Positions 20,064 through 26,545 of a stretch of 26,545 bases of DNA are shown piece after piece. This stretch comes from a virus. The notes beneath the pieces are model-generated. The model ran no database searches and was not told the origin of the DNA. It was given only the letters and a program-made list of their open reading frames with translations. The position numbers and the translations under genes were made by a program. How positions within the stretch are numbered: the first letter of the stretch is position 1; the number at the start of each line of letters is the position of its first letter. The stretch is from positions 1 through 26,545 of the IMG/VR virus record IMGVR_UViG_3300044681_000293; one strand, given 5' to 3'.

Positions 20064-20165
20064 TTACATATGTCTTTCCATATCCGCAAACAGGGGAGTA
20101 CCCTCAATATGCCAATAACGGCAATCAAGAATACTAATCTGTTTAATGGGTAATGGAAAAGACAT
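20064..20165 (-). CDS. Probable 33-aa peptide with its own late promoter
   Basis: The frame begins MSFPLPIKQISILDCRYWH and ends ADMERHM. A TTAGGTCG element lies about 6 bases before the ATG, an exact TATAAATA lies 22 bases upstream, and a strong terminator follows 28 bases after the stop. A gene-sized unit of promoter, SD, ORF and terminator supports real expression. It has one Cys and no membrane helix; the function is unknown. Confidence 0.6.
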   Translation of the reverse strand: MSFPLPIKQISILDCRYWHIEGTPLFADMERHM

Positions 20166-20186
20166 TGTTTTCGACCTAAGTGTTTT

Positions 20187-20194
20187 TATTTATA
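20187..20194 (-). promoter_or_regulatory. T4-type late promoter (TATAAATA)
   Basis: An exact match on the minus strand, 22 bases upstream of the 33-aa ORF start. Confidence 0.7.
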
Positions 20195-20212
20195 AGAGTT
20201 TTATTATAAATT

Positions 20213-20401
20213 TTAACCCTTTGCTTCTTTACGGGAATTTTTTTCCTCTGTAATTTCTGCCCTACGGGATTTAACTAATTTAGCAATTTCCTGAAGTGCT
20301 TTACGAGCACGAGTACCTGCTGAGTTATTTCCTGAAGTGAATTTTTCATCTTCCACTTTCCACTGCTCAACAGCATTTAGTAATTCTTGTGATACAGACA
20401 T
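20213..20401 (-). CDS. Small basic, histone H1/Hc1-like protein, 62 aa
   Basis: The protein starts MSVSQELLNAVEQWKVEDEK, then GNNSAGTRARKALQEIAKLVKSRR, ending EITEEKNSRKEAKG. The helical AGTRARKALQEI-K-L pattern is like the bacterial Hc1/H1-like family also seen in picocyanobacteria and their phages. It is basic in its second half and could bind DNA. SD AAAGG and a late promoter (20433-20440) precede it, so it is probably made late, which would suit DNA packaging or condensation. The family match is moderate. Confidence 0.65.
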   Translation of the reverse strand: MSVSQELLNAVEQWKVEDEKFTSGNNSAGTRARKALQEIAKLVKSRRAEITEEKNSRKEAKG

Positions 20402-20432
20402 AATAACCTTTAAGTAAATATTAAGGATGTGT

Positions 20433-20440
20433 TATTTATA
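20433..20440 (-). promoter_or_regulatory. T4-type late promoter (TATAAATA)
   Basis: An exact match, 31 bases upstream of the H1-like ATG. Confidence 0.7.
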
Positions 20441-20446
20441 TATTTT

Positions 20447-20851
20447 TTAAATGCAATCTTCTTTCCAAGGAGCACAAAGTCTCATTTCTCCACCCAAAGA
20501 CTTACATTCTTTACTATAACACTTAGAAGTATCTATATCTTTCTCTATCAACCTGGGCAAAGGTACTCTAGGTGGTTCTGAGTCTCTTGTCAAGCGTTCA
20601 TATTCTCTGATTGCTTTATCTACATCTCTTTCGACTCTCCTCTCCACCACACCAGGGTCTTGGAGCAGGACATCGTTGATTATGGTTTGAGGGAACAGAG
20701 ACCTCTGTACTTCGTCTAAAAGGTCCCAGAGACGCTCTGAGGGCACTCCTGAGCATTGGGAGAGGGTTGCTACGATACCACTGAGTATGACGCTTATAAG
20801 GATTATCTGCTTCTTATCAGGTTTCTTTTTACCGAAGTTAAAATTGAACAT
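20447..20851 (-). CDS. Membrane-anchored or lipoprotein-like hypothetical protein, 134 aa
   Basis: A basic N-terminus (KKKPDKK) precedes a hydrophobic helix (IILISVILSGIVATL, about 15-29) that ends LSQCSG, which could be a lipobox. After it come a charged helical region rich in Arg (VVERRVERDVDKAIREYERL), a Pro-rich link (PPRVPLPRLIE) and a Cys-rich tail (CYSKECKSLGG, CAPWKEDC). It should be tethered to a membrane with the rest in the periplasm. Its neighbour is the exported RlpA-like protein. A lysis role (spanin-like) is possible but not shown. There is no SD; a terminator abuts the ATG. Confidence 0.68.
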   Translation of the reverse strand: MFNFNFGKKKPDKKQIILISVILSGIVATLSQCSGVPSERLWDLLDEVQRSLFPQTIINDVLLQDPGVVERRVERDVDKAIREYERLTRDSEPPRVPLPRLIEKDIDTSKCYSKECKSLGGEMRLCAPWKEDCI

Positions 20852-20881
20852 AAAAAAAGAGGAGTAGCAACCGCCCTCCTC
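20852..20881 (-). terminator. Rho-independent terminator after the RlpA-like gene
   Basis: GAGGAG, loop, CTCCTC, then seven T that run into the ATG of the next gene (20851). It lies 26 bases after the RlpA-like stop. Confidence 0.78.
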
Positions 20882-20906
20882 TATTTATTATTTAGTTTTC
20901 AGTCAA

Positions 20907-21269
20907 TCATATCCGCGAGTAGCAGATTCTAGCAACACCTTGACTTGGTGAAGCAATAGTAGAGAATGCACCATAAGAAAGGTCAAGGTCTCTACCCGCG
21001 ATATAAGGACCGCGATCATTTACACGCACAATTACCGACTTACCTGTTCGTTGATTAGTAACTCTTAATCTTGTTCCGAATGGAAGCCAACGATGTGCAA
21101 CTGAATTTCCATAAGCATTGAATCTTTCACCATTGGCAGTTGTCTGCCCGTGATATCCGTCACCGATCCCATAATGTGATGCGAGGGAACATCCGCTCGC
21201 TGCTTTTGCTTGAAGAGGTGCCAATCCTACAGTAGCAATAGCAAAAATTGAAAGTGTTTTAAAAAGCAT
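20907..21269 (-). CDS. Exported RlpA-like double-psi beta-barrel protein
   Basis: This 120-aa protein has a signal peptide (1-23, AKA cleavage) and a complete RlpA/DPBB domain: SHYGIGDGYHGQTTANGERFN compressed over 31-51, AHRWLPFGTRLRVTN (58-72) with His59, and VRVNDRGPY (81-89) with Asp85, the two residues used by lytic-transglycosylase RlpA. RlpA cleaves peptidoglycan strands lacking stem peptides. There is no SPOR domain, so it is a minimal enzyme. It has a consensus promoter and a leader of about 120 bases (21270-21390) with hairpins and no ORF. A role in lysis or in opening the wall is likely but not proven. Confidence 0.85.
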   Translation of the reverse strand: MLFKTLSIFAIATVGLAPLQAKAASGCSLASHYGIGDGYHGQTTANGERFNAYGNSVAHRWLPFGTRLRVTNQRTGKSVIVRVNDRGPYIAGRDLDLSYGAFSTIASPSQGVARICYSRI

Positions 21270-21373
21270 TAAAATTAATTGAACTCTACATCCGTATAGG
21301 TAAAGGAGAAGTTCCCCTTCTCAGGGGCAGTACCCACGGCTCTAAATCAAAATCAAAGTCTCATAACAAAGAA

Positions 21374-21390
21374 CCCTACTCATAATAGGG
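21374..21390 (-). other. Hairpin at the 5' end of the RlpA-like transcript
   Basis: CCCTA-TTATGAG-TAGGG starts about 8 bases after the -10 box of the promoter at 21398-21426, so it would form the first nucleotides of the mRNA. This could stabilise the transcript. The T-run after it is too poor for a clear terminator. The rest of the leader to 21270 has one weak hairpin near 21317-21340. Confidence 0.5.
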
Positions 21391-21397
21391 ATTTTAC

Positions 21398-21426
21398 ATA
21401 ATAAGTTAATATTTAGGATCTGTCAA
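21398..21426 (-). promoter_or_regulatory. Sigma70-type promoter (TTGACA-N17-TATTAT) of the RlpA-like gene
   Basis: TTGACA (21421-21426), 17 bases, TATTAT (21398-21403). The TGA stop of the upstream ORF (21423-21425) lies inside the -35. Confidence 0.85.
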
Positions 21427-21599
21427 GATTCTGGTTCTAAAGAAACAATCTCAAGTTCATCTCCTTCAGGTTCAATCCACTCATAAAACTCTGCAAGAAT
21501 AGCACGAGCATCCTCTTTATCGATATTCATATCTGCTGCACGATCAAGAGACCAAGTTCTTACATGTGCCACAATATCTTCAGTCGTTGTTGCATTCAT
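21423..21599 (-). CDS. Acidic small protein, 58 aa
   Basis: The protein starts MNATTTEDIVAHVRTWSLD and ends EGDELEIVSLEPES; it is very acidic and helical (DARAILAEFYEWIEPE). The frame is open to 21815, but that part is antisense-like filler inside the GIY-YIG gene. Starts at 21599 or 21632 (MSCPDTS) are both possible; I prefer 21599, which overlaps the endonuclease end by 20 bases. The function is unknown; an acidic protein of this size could mimic DNA, but nothing proves it. Confidence 0.6.
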   Translation of the reverse strand: MNATTTEDIVAHVRTWSLDRAADMNIDKEDARAILAEFYEWIEPEGDELEIVSLEPES

Positions 21600-22026
21600 A
21601 ATAATCTTTTCGGAAGTATCGGGACAAGACATTTGAATTGTAGAATGCTGGTTCTCCGTTGTCAAGTCCTTCCGTGAGGACATTATTGACAAAGAGTTGT
21701 CGTGTCTCTTCGTAGTTTGTTTTGCCTTTTGTTTTATGTAATGATAAGATAGTTCTACTAAAATTTTCTCTGCCCAATTTATCAATGTCTTCTTTAAGTT
21801 CCGGACAAGACCCATAGTATTCTTTCCAATTAGATTCTGATTTTACTTTACGTTTTTTTCCTTTTGGTGTTCTAAATTGCCAGAGGTACTTTCTTCCTAT
21901 GTATTTTCTACCGTTTAGTTTATTTTCTATTAGATAAACAAAACCAAAATAGTCTCCTATATCAGCACTAGTAAAAGGATTTCCATTATAACTCCATGGA
22001 TTTTCATAGTCAATATCTGTACTCAT
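21580..22026 (-). CDS. GIY-YIG-type endonuclease, Seg-like
   Basis: This 148-aa protein carries the GIY-YIG core in a variant form: GFVYLIENKLNGRKYIGRKYLW (28-49; VYLIEN is the GIY strand and RKYIGRK the YIG strand with its conserved Arg), then FSRTILS and EETRQLFVNN with the Glu expected near the end of the domain. It resembles the Seg homing nucleases of T4-like phages, although it lacks a separate DNA-binding domain. I use the ATG at 22026, one codon inside a TTG that also opens the frame. It overlaps the 53-aa ORF by 17 bases. It lies close to the nrd genes, a common site for such elements. Confidence 0.78.
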   Translation of the reverse strand: MSTDIDYENPWSYNGNPFTSADIGDYFGFVYLIENKLNGRKYIGRKYLWQFRTPKGKKRKVKSESNWKEYYGSCPELKEDIDKLGRENFSRTILSLHKTKGKTNYEETRQLFVNNVLTEGLDNGEPAFYNSNVLSRYFRKDYYECNND

Positions 22027-22171
22027 CAATTATATCAAGGACTTCGTTAAGATATTTATGTGCCAGTCCTTTCATATCCATTTCCGGGCGAATATGATCC
22101 TTATAAAGTTTATCTTTTAGTTTTAATACCCGAATTTTAAGTTCTTCTTTGGATATTTGATTTTTAGGCAT
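22010..22171 (-). CDS. Small charged protein, 53 aa
   Basis: The frame begins MPKNQISKEELKIRVLKL and continues KDKLYKDHIRPEMDMKGLAHKY, ending DIIDEYRY. It is highly charged and probably two helices. It starts at the base after a perfect terminator hairpin and overlaps the endonuclease start, so it may be the first gene of a new unit. Short proteins of this look are frequent in cyanomyoviruses. No function assigned. Confidence 0.65.
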   Translation of the reverse strand: MPKNQISKEELKIRVLKLKDKLYKDHIRPEMDMKGLAHKYLNEVLDIIDEYRY

Positions 22172-22199
22172 AAAAATAGGGGAGATTGCTCTCCCCTAT
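22172..22199 (-). terminator. Rho-independent terminator after the nrd unit
   Basis: ATAGGGGAGA-GCAA-TCTCCCCTAT is a perfect 10-bp stem on the minus strand (22176-22199), followed by TTTTTA. It closes the primase-nrdA-nrdB-49 aa unit. Confidence 0.85.
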
Positions 22200-22209
22200 C
22201 TATAATATT

Positions 22210-22359
22210 TTAAGCAGTTATATCAATCCACTCTTTACAATAGTCATAATCTCCAAACAAATAATCATCACATTCTGCTGCTTCCTTATATGCGTTCAGG
22301 ATTTCCTGCTCGCACCATTCATCATAATTGGAATCCTGCGAAAGTATTTTTGGTAACAT
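22210..22359 (-). CDS. Possible small acidic protein, 49 aa
   Basis: The frame begins MLPKILSQDSNYDEWCEQE, is acidic (AECDDYLFGDYDYCKEW) and ends DITA. It overlaps the last 38 bases of nrdB in another frame and fills the space before the terminator. It has three Cys. Overlap with a highly constrained gene end lowers confidence, but the downstream 110 bases have no other use. Confidence 0.5.
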   Translation of the reverse strand: MLPKILSQDSNYDEWCEQEILNAYKEAAECDDYLFGDYDYCKEWIDITA

Positions 22360-23503
22360 CTTGTTTAATCCCACCAACAATATAAGATTCGTTTTCCGTT
22401 TCTTGATTTGCTGTTTGAAGACCTTTAGAAGAAATCCAATGAGAAGTCCAAGGAAGTGGATTATTATTTGCTGCAATATCATATTGTGGTTTAAGACCAA
22501 TTGCCTTAATCCTACGATTTGCAATCCACTCAACATACTGTTGTAACAGTTTATCATTAAGACCAATCATGCTTCCATCTTTGAACAGATAATCTGCCCA
22601 ACGTTTTTCTTCATCTACAGCACGATCAAACATAGCATATGTCCATTCCTCTTCTTCTTTCATAATCTGCTTCATTTCTGGATCATCACCATCACGCCAT
22701 TTGTTCAGAATATTTTGAGTAATAGCTAGGTGTTGGTTTTCGTCTCTTGCGATGAGACTAATGATTTTAGCGGATCCTTCCATAAGCTTAAGTTCGCCAA
22801 AGGCGAAACTACAAGCAAAACTAACGTAGAAGCGAATACCTTCAAGAATATTAACGTTTGCGATTGCTCTGTACAATTTTCGTTTAACATCATTGATTGT
22901 TTCCTTTGCGTATGATACTCCTTCAAGATTATGCATCCAAGCATTAGACGCACCATATTGCTGTGATGATTGAATAAAGTCATCATATGATTCTGTAACG
23001 CTTTTAGCACGCTCCAGAATACGCTCATCGGTCACAATTTTATCAAACACCTCACTCGGGTCAGAATAAACATTTTTAATGATGTAGGTGTATGAACGTG
23101 AGTGAATCATTTCCATGAATCCCCACACTTCCATACATGCTTCCAACTCAGGAAGTGAGCAGTATGGAATAAATGCCATACCGGGACCACGACCCTGAAT
23201 AGAATCAAGCATAATCTGATACTTCAAGTTAGAAGTATAGATGTGCTTTTGTTCGGGGCGAAGTGTTTGATAATCTCCACGATCCTTCTGGAGAGACACC
23301 TCTTCGGGTCTCCAGAAGTATCCTAATTGCTGAGTAGTCAGTTTTTCAAAGATTGGATATTTGTATGAGTCATATCTTTGAACTCCCAGAGGCTTTCCAA
23401 AAAACATTGGTTGTTTTTTAGTATTAACTTGTTCCGTATTAAAAACAGTCATTCCTTTAATTTGTGTTTGGTTGTCTTCCGTGGAAGAAATCTTAAACTG
23501 CAT
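22322..23503 (-). CDS. nrdB: Class Ia ribonucleotide reductase small subunit (R2)
   Basis: This 393-aa R2 protein has the di-iron and radical site intact: Asp77 in KDRGDY, Glu131 and His134 in MEMIHSRSY, the radical tyrosine Tyr138, then the second helix pair with LEGIRFYVSFACSFAF and ARDENQHLA. The C-terminus NTFAGFQL is the peptide that docks into R1. With NrdA it makes deoxynucleotides for phage DNA. I chose the ATG at 23503, preceded by AAGGAGA; a GTG five codons upstream is inside that SD. It lies 33 bases after nrdA. Confidence 0.96.
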   Translation of the reverse strand: MQFKISSTEDNQTQIKGMTVFNTEQVNTKKQPMFFGKPLGVQRYDSYKYPIFEKLTTQQLGYFWRPEEVSLQKDRGDYQTLRPEQKHIYTSNLKYQIMLDSIQGRGPGMAFIPYCSLPELEACMEVWGFMEMIHSRSYTYIIKNVYSDPSEVFDKIVTDERILERAKSVTESYDDFIQSSQQYGASNAWMHNLEGVSYAKETINDVKRKLYRAIANVNILEGIRFYVSFACSFAFGELKLMEGSAKIISLIARDENQHLAITQNILNKWRDGDDPEMKQIMKEEEEWTYAMFDRAVDEEKRWADYLFKDGSMIGLNDKLLQQYVEWIANRRIKAIGLKPQYDIAANNNPLPWTSHWISSKGLQTANQETENESYIVGGIKQDVTKNTFAGFQL

Positions 23504-23536
23504 ACTCGTCTCCTTCACATAGATTATTTACCATAG

Positions 23537-25834
23537 TCAAATTTTACAACTTTCGCAATCTTCCTCTTCAGCGCCAGAAAGTTCTTGAAGAAGTGATTTG
23601 AGATTTGGTTTCTCCTCAACTACTTCATCGGTCTTAATATCATAAGTATTTTGATAATATAGTGTTTTCCAACCAGCACGGAAACAAGTAAGAAGGTCTT
23701 GTGCTAAGACACTTACAGGAACCTCATTATTTGGGTAGTTCTCTGGATTATAACTGGTATTACCAGAAATTGCTTGGTCAAAGAACTTTTGCATCACAGC
23801 AACAATATTAATATAACCAGTGTTGTTAGGCATATCCCAAAGAAGCGTATAGTTGTTCTTGAGAGTATGATACTGTGGAACAATTTGTTTGAGTGGTCCT
23901 TTTTTGGATTTTTTAATGGACAAGTAATCTCTAGGTGGTTCAATTCCATTTGTTGCGTTTGACACAACGGAACTACTCTCCGATGGCATCTGTGCGGACA
24001 ATGTTGAGTGCCTGAGACCATATTCCAAGATAGATGCTCTAAGAGTTTCCCAATCATGCTGGTATGGAATAGAAGAAATTTCGTCTACGTCTTTTTTATA
24101 AGTATCAATTGGAAGAATACCATCAGAATACTCAGTACGACCAAAGTATTCGCAATGGCCCTTTTCTTTAGCAAGATTATTTGATGCCTTTAGAAGATAA
24201 TATTGAAATGATTCGGCAAGTCCGTGAACAGCGTCCCATGCTTTTTGGTCCCCATAATTGAATCCAAGCTTTGCCAAATAGTGAGCAAGACCAATAAACC
24301 CTATACCAAGTGAACGACGTGCCTTGGTGGCGATTTCTGCCGCCGCTACGGGGTATTTCTGATAGTCAATCAACTCATCCAAACCACGAACTGAAAGGTC
24401 ACAAAGTTCTTCAAGTTCTTCATCAGACTTTACTTTACCAACATTGATTGCAGAAAGAATACAGAGAGCAATCTCACCACTTGTATCATCAATGTGCTGA
24501 ATAGGGTAAGTTGGAAGAGTAATTTCTTGGCAGAGATTGCTCATCTCAACTTTATCTTTGAATGAAGAATGAGAATTGCAGTGGTCAATATTCATAATAT
24601 AGATACGACCCGTTTCAGCCCTTTCCTTAAGGAGACTGAGAATGAGTTCCTGTGCCTTAATAGTCTTTTTTGGAACGGACGGATCCTTTTCATATGAAAC
24701 ATAGAGATTGTCAAAACTAGGGAGTCCGAAAGAATCATAAAGTCCAGGTACGTCATGGGGACTGAAGAGAGTAATCTCTTCATCTTTGATAAACCTTTCA
24801 TAAAACAACTTAGAAATTTGAATAGAATAGTCAAGTTTACGAACTCGATTATCTTCAGTTCCTTTGTTGTTTTTGAGAACTAGAATGTCTTCTATTTCTT
24901 GGTGCCAGATTGGGAAGTGGACCGTCGCGGATCCACCTCGTATGCCATTCTGCGTGCAACATCTGACAGTTGCTTCAAACTTCTTGAGAAATGGTACAAC
25001 ACCCGTGTGTTGAACTTCTCCACCTCTGATTTTGCTGTTGATGCCACGGATTCGACCAGCGTTGATGCCGATTCCCGCCCTCTGTGCAACGTATCTGCCA
25101 ATAGCCATATCAGAACTAAAGATACTATCGAGGGTGTCATCAACGTCAACAAGCACACAGCTAGCAAATTGTCTAAGCGGAGTTCGCACTCCCGCCATGA
25201 TTGGGGTTGGGATGTTGATTTTGTGCTTTGAGATTGCGTCATAATATCTCTTTACATAGGAAAGACGTGTTTCTTTTGGATACTCTGCAAAAATAGTCAG
25301 AGCAATCATCATGTACATAAATTGTGGGGTTTCATATACACCGCCACTACTTCTATCCTGCACGAGGTACTTATCAACGACCTGACGTAGACCTGCATAA
25401 GTAAAGTTCATATCCCGGTCATGAACAATATACGAATCTGCTTTTGCAATTTCTTCTTTAGAGTATTTTGTATAGATGTCTCCATCATAAACTTCTGCAT
25501 TTACGCAATTGTAAATATGTTGCTCAAGATTGGGAAGTTCCTTTATTTTTCCGTAAAGTTGTTTACGAACAGAGAATAAAAGAAGTCTTGCCGCAACATA
25601 CTGATAGTTTGGATGGTCCAAATCAATCAAGTCTGAAGCAGACCGAATCAAAATTTCTTGAATTTCTTCAGTAGAAATACCATTATAAAATTGAATTCCC
25701 GATTTCATTTCAACTTGACTTGCCGAGACACCTGCAAGACCTTTACATGCCTCTTCAACCATTAAATGCATTTTATCGAGATCAAGTGATTCAACTCTCC
25801 CATCACGCTTTTGTACTTTTGTTCCGTTACTCAT
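23537..25834 (-). CDS. nrdA: Class Ia ribonucleotide reductase large subunit (R1)
   Basis: This 765-aa protein is complete. It has an N-terminal ATP-cone (about 5-95, KVQKRDGRVE), the active-site cysteines Cys226 (QFASCVLVD) and Cys458 (GEIALCIL), the catalytic loop NLCQEI (Asn433, Cys435, Glu437), the radical-transfer pair Tyr726-Tyr727 (TLYYQNTYD) and the C-terminal redox pair CESC (Cys760, Cys763). The ATP-cone means dATP feedback may be kept, unlike many viral enzymes. The ATG overlaps the stop of the primase gene as ATGA. It is essential to the supply of dNTPs in infection. Confidence 0.97.
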   Translation of the reverse strand: MSNGTKVQKRDGRVESLDLDKMHLMVEEACKGLAGVSASQVEMKSGIQFYNGISTEEIQEILIRSASDLIDLDHPNYQYVAARLLLFSVRKQLYGKIKELPNLEQHIYNCVNAEVYDGDIYTKYSKEEIAKADSYIVHDRDMNFTYAGLRQVVDKYLVQDRSSGGVYETPQFMYMMIALTIFAEYPKETRLSYVKRYYDAISKHKINIPTPIMAGVRTPLRQFASCVLVDVDDTLDSIFSSDMAIGRYVAQRAGIGINAGRIRGINSKIRGGEVQHTGVVPFLKKFEATVRCCTQNGIRGGSATVHFPIWHQEIEDILVLKNNKGTEDNRVRKLDYSIQISKLFYERFIKDEEITLFSPHDVPGLYDSFGLPSFDNLYVSYEKDPSVPKKTIKAQELILSLLKERAETGRIYIMNIDHCNSHSSFKDKVEMSNLCQEITLPTYPIQHIDDTSGEIALCILSAINVGKVKSDEELEELCDLSVRGLDELIDYQKYPVAAAEIATKARRSLGIGFIGLAHYLAKLGFNYGDQKAWDAVHGLAESFQYYLLKASNNLAKEKGHCEYFGRTEYSDGILPIDTYKKDVDEISSIPYQHDWETLRASILEYGLRHSTLSAQMPSESSSVVSNATNGIEPPRDYLSIKKSKKGPLKQIVPQYHTLKNNYTLLWDMPNNTGYINIVAVMQKFFDQAISGNTSYNPENYPNNEVPVSVLAQDLLTCFRAGWKTLYYQNTYDIKTDEVVEEKPNLKSLLQELSGAEEEDCESCKI

Positions 25835-26545
25835 ATTTTTTTCCAGGTAGTAAATTTAAGTTTTGCTTCTAATCCAGAGTAAGTATTTGATTCTATCACA
25901 GATTGCACATCAAGTCCAGATAAAACCATATCGTTAATATCTTTTTCCTTTATTGCTGTTGGCCAGATGACGACTTTTTCTCCCCTATCAATGACACGGG
26001 AGATTCTTGAATGGATTTCTGCATTACGTGGTTCGTTATCGTAAATCCAAACACAATCGCCAATACCCCACTTACCAACATCACCATCAGCTCCACAAAG
26101 AGCAATTGAGTTGCGAATGAAAGTCGAGTCGAAAGGACCTTCTGTGATGTAGACAGTTTTACTTTTTTCAATCTCATCGAGACCGTAGATTTTTGGTGCG
26201 TCATCATTAAGCATTATAGTAATATATTTAATCTTGCTTGGACCAAGTGCTCTACCTTGAAATCCGACAAGATTATTTTGATAGAACAAAGGAATAACAA
26301 TCCTAGGTTCATCTTTACTAGTATCATCGAAGACCTTTTTTAAAGAATTTGTCCACGATTTAAATTTGTCTGCGTAATAAAATTTATAAGAGTTTAATTT
26401 CCTTCTTTCTAGATAATTTTTAGAAATTTCATTTTCTGATGCTTTTGGTAAATCTAGTTTAGGTTTAAATTTTGGAGTCTCAAATTCAAATTTAGGTTCT
26501 TCTACCGAAAAGTTTTTTCCAGTGTGCCCTCCTTTAAATTTTTCA
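25831..26545 (-). CDS. DNA primase, T4 gp61-like, partial (5' end outside the window)
   Basis: The open frame runs without stop to the window edge, so the N-terminus (zinc-binding domain) is missing here. The visible 237 residues include a basic Lys/Phe-rich linker and a TOPRIM domain: VYITEGPFDSTF (catalytic Glu), VWIYDNEPRNAEI (metal-binding Asp) and IKEKDINDMVLSG (Asp pair). These match the DnaG/gp61 primase that lays RNA primers for lagging-strand synthesis with the gp41 helicase. A TTG inside the frame at 26289 should not be taken as a start. It overlaps nrdA by 4 bases. Confidence 0.85.
   Translation of the reverse strand, partial: EKFKGGHTGKNFSVEEPKFEFETPKFKPKLDLPKASENEISKNYLERRKLNSYKFYYADKFKSWTNSLKKVFDDTSKDEPRIVIPLFYQNNLVGFQGRALGPSKIKYITIMLNDDAPKIYGLDEIEKSKTVYITEGPFDSTFIRNSIALCGADGDVGKWGIGDCVWIYDNEPRNAEIHSRISRVIDRGEKVVIWPTAIKEKDINDMVLSGLDVQSVIESNTYSGLEAKLKFTTWKKI

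Noticed and set aside
19816-20118. Plus-strand ORF of 100 aa across the structured region
   Set aside because: It runs through a stable fold, a terminator and the 33-aa ORF, has no SD and no protein-like composition.
20882-20889. AATAAATA as a late promoter for the 134-aa gene
   Set aside because: It has one mismatch to TATAAATA, and a terminator lies between it and the start codon.
22050-22060. CATAAATA near the endonuclease start as a late promoter
   Set aside because: It has one mismatch and lies inside the coding sequence of the 53-aa ORF; no further evidence.
25831-26289. Primase as a short 152-aa protein starting at 26289
   Set aside because: That start is a TTG inside IPLFYQ and the frame is open to the window end with a sensible linker; the gene is cut by the window.
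1-26545. CRISPR arrays, insertion sequences, integrase or attachment sites
   Set aside because: I looked for direct repeats with regular spacers, transposase motifs, terminal inverted repeats and integrase motifs and found none.

Overview
The window looks like part of the genome of a large T4-like myovirus of marine picocyanobacteria (Synechococcus/Prochlorococcus). The reasons are AT-rich, tightly packed genes almost all on the minus strand, T4-type replication and nucleotide genes (DnaG/gp61-like primase, then class Ia ribonucleotide reductase nrdA and nrdB), T4-type late promoters (TATAAATA), a large tRNA set, many 40-80 residue proteins, and a cyanobacterial SLH-domain porin. Species and host are inferences; no capsid or tail gene lies in the window. 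Transcription of every supported gene runs from high to low coordinates.

Right end (about 20.0-26.5 kb): primase (its start lies outside the window), nrdA, nrdB, small ORFs, a GIY-YIG endonuclease, an exported RlpA-like protein, a membrane or lipoprotein candidate, an H1-like basic protein, and a 33-residue ORF with its own late promoter and terminator.

Middle (about 14.4-19.8 kb): 25 apparently complete tRNA genes, with a 26th at the left edge, plus tRNA debris, a Dps-like protein, an orphan Phd/YefM-like antitoxin and small proteins. Several consensus sigma70-type promoters (TTGACA/T, 17-bp spacer, TATAAT-like) lie between the tRNAs, so the array is probably several transcription units. 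Two non-coding stretches (19119-19274 and 19877-19999) fold into structured elements.

Left-centre (2.0-13.5 kb): one 13-gene operon with overlapping or nearly abutting genes from a promoter at about 13.47 kb. It encodes a GDP-mannose 3,5-epimerase-like enzyme, an NAD+ synthetase, a nucleotide-sugar dehydrogenase, two GT11 fucosyltransferase-like enzymes, GT2/GT-A, GT25 and GT15-like glycosyltransferases, a methyltransferase and a sulfotransferase-GT11 fusion. Together these could make nucleotide sugars and assemble a methylated, possibly sulfated, L-galactose/L-fucose, mannose and uronic-acid glycan on the virion or host surface.

Left end: the operon is followed by a porin gene with its own strong promoter, set around a perfect 12-bp inverted repeat, then by two small ORFs and a tRNA-Val.
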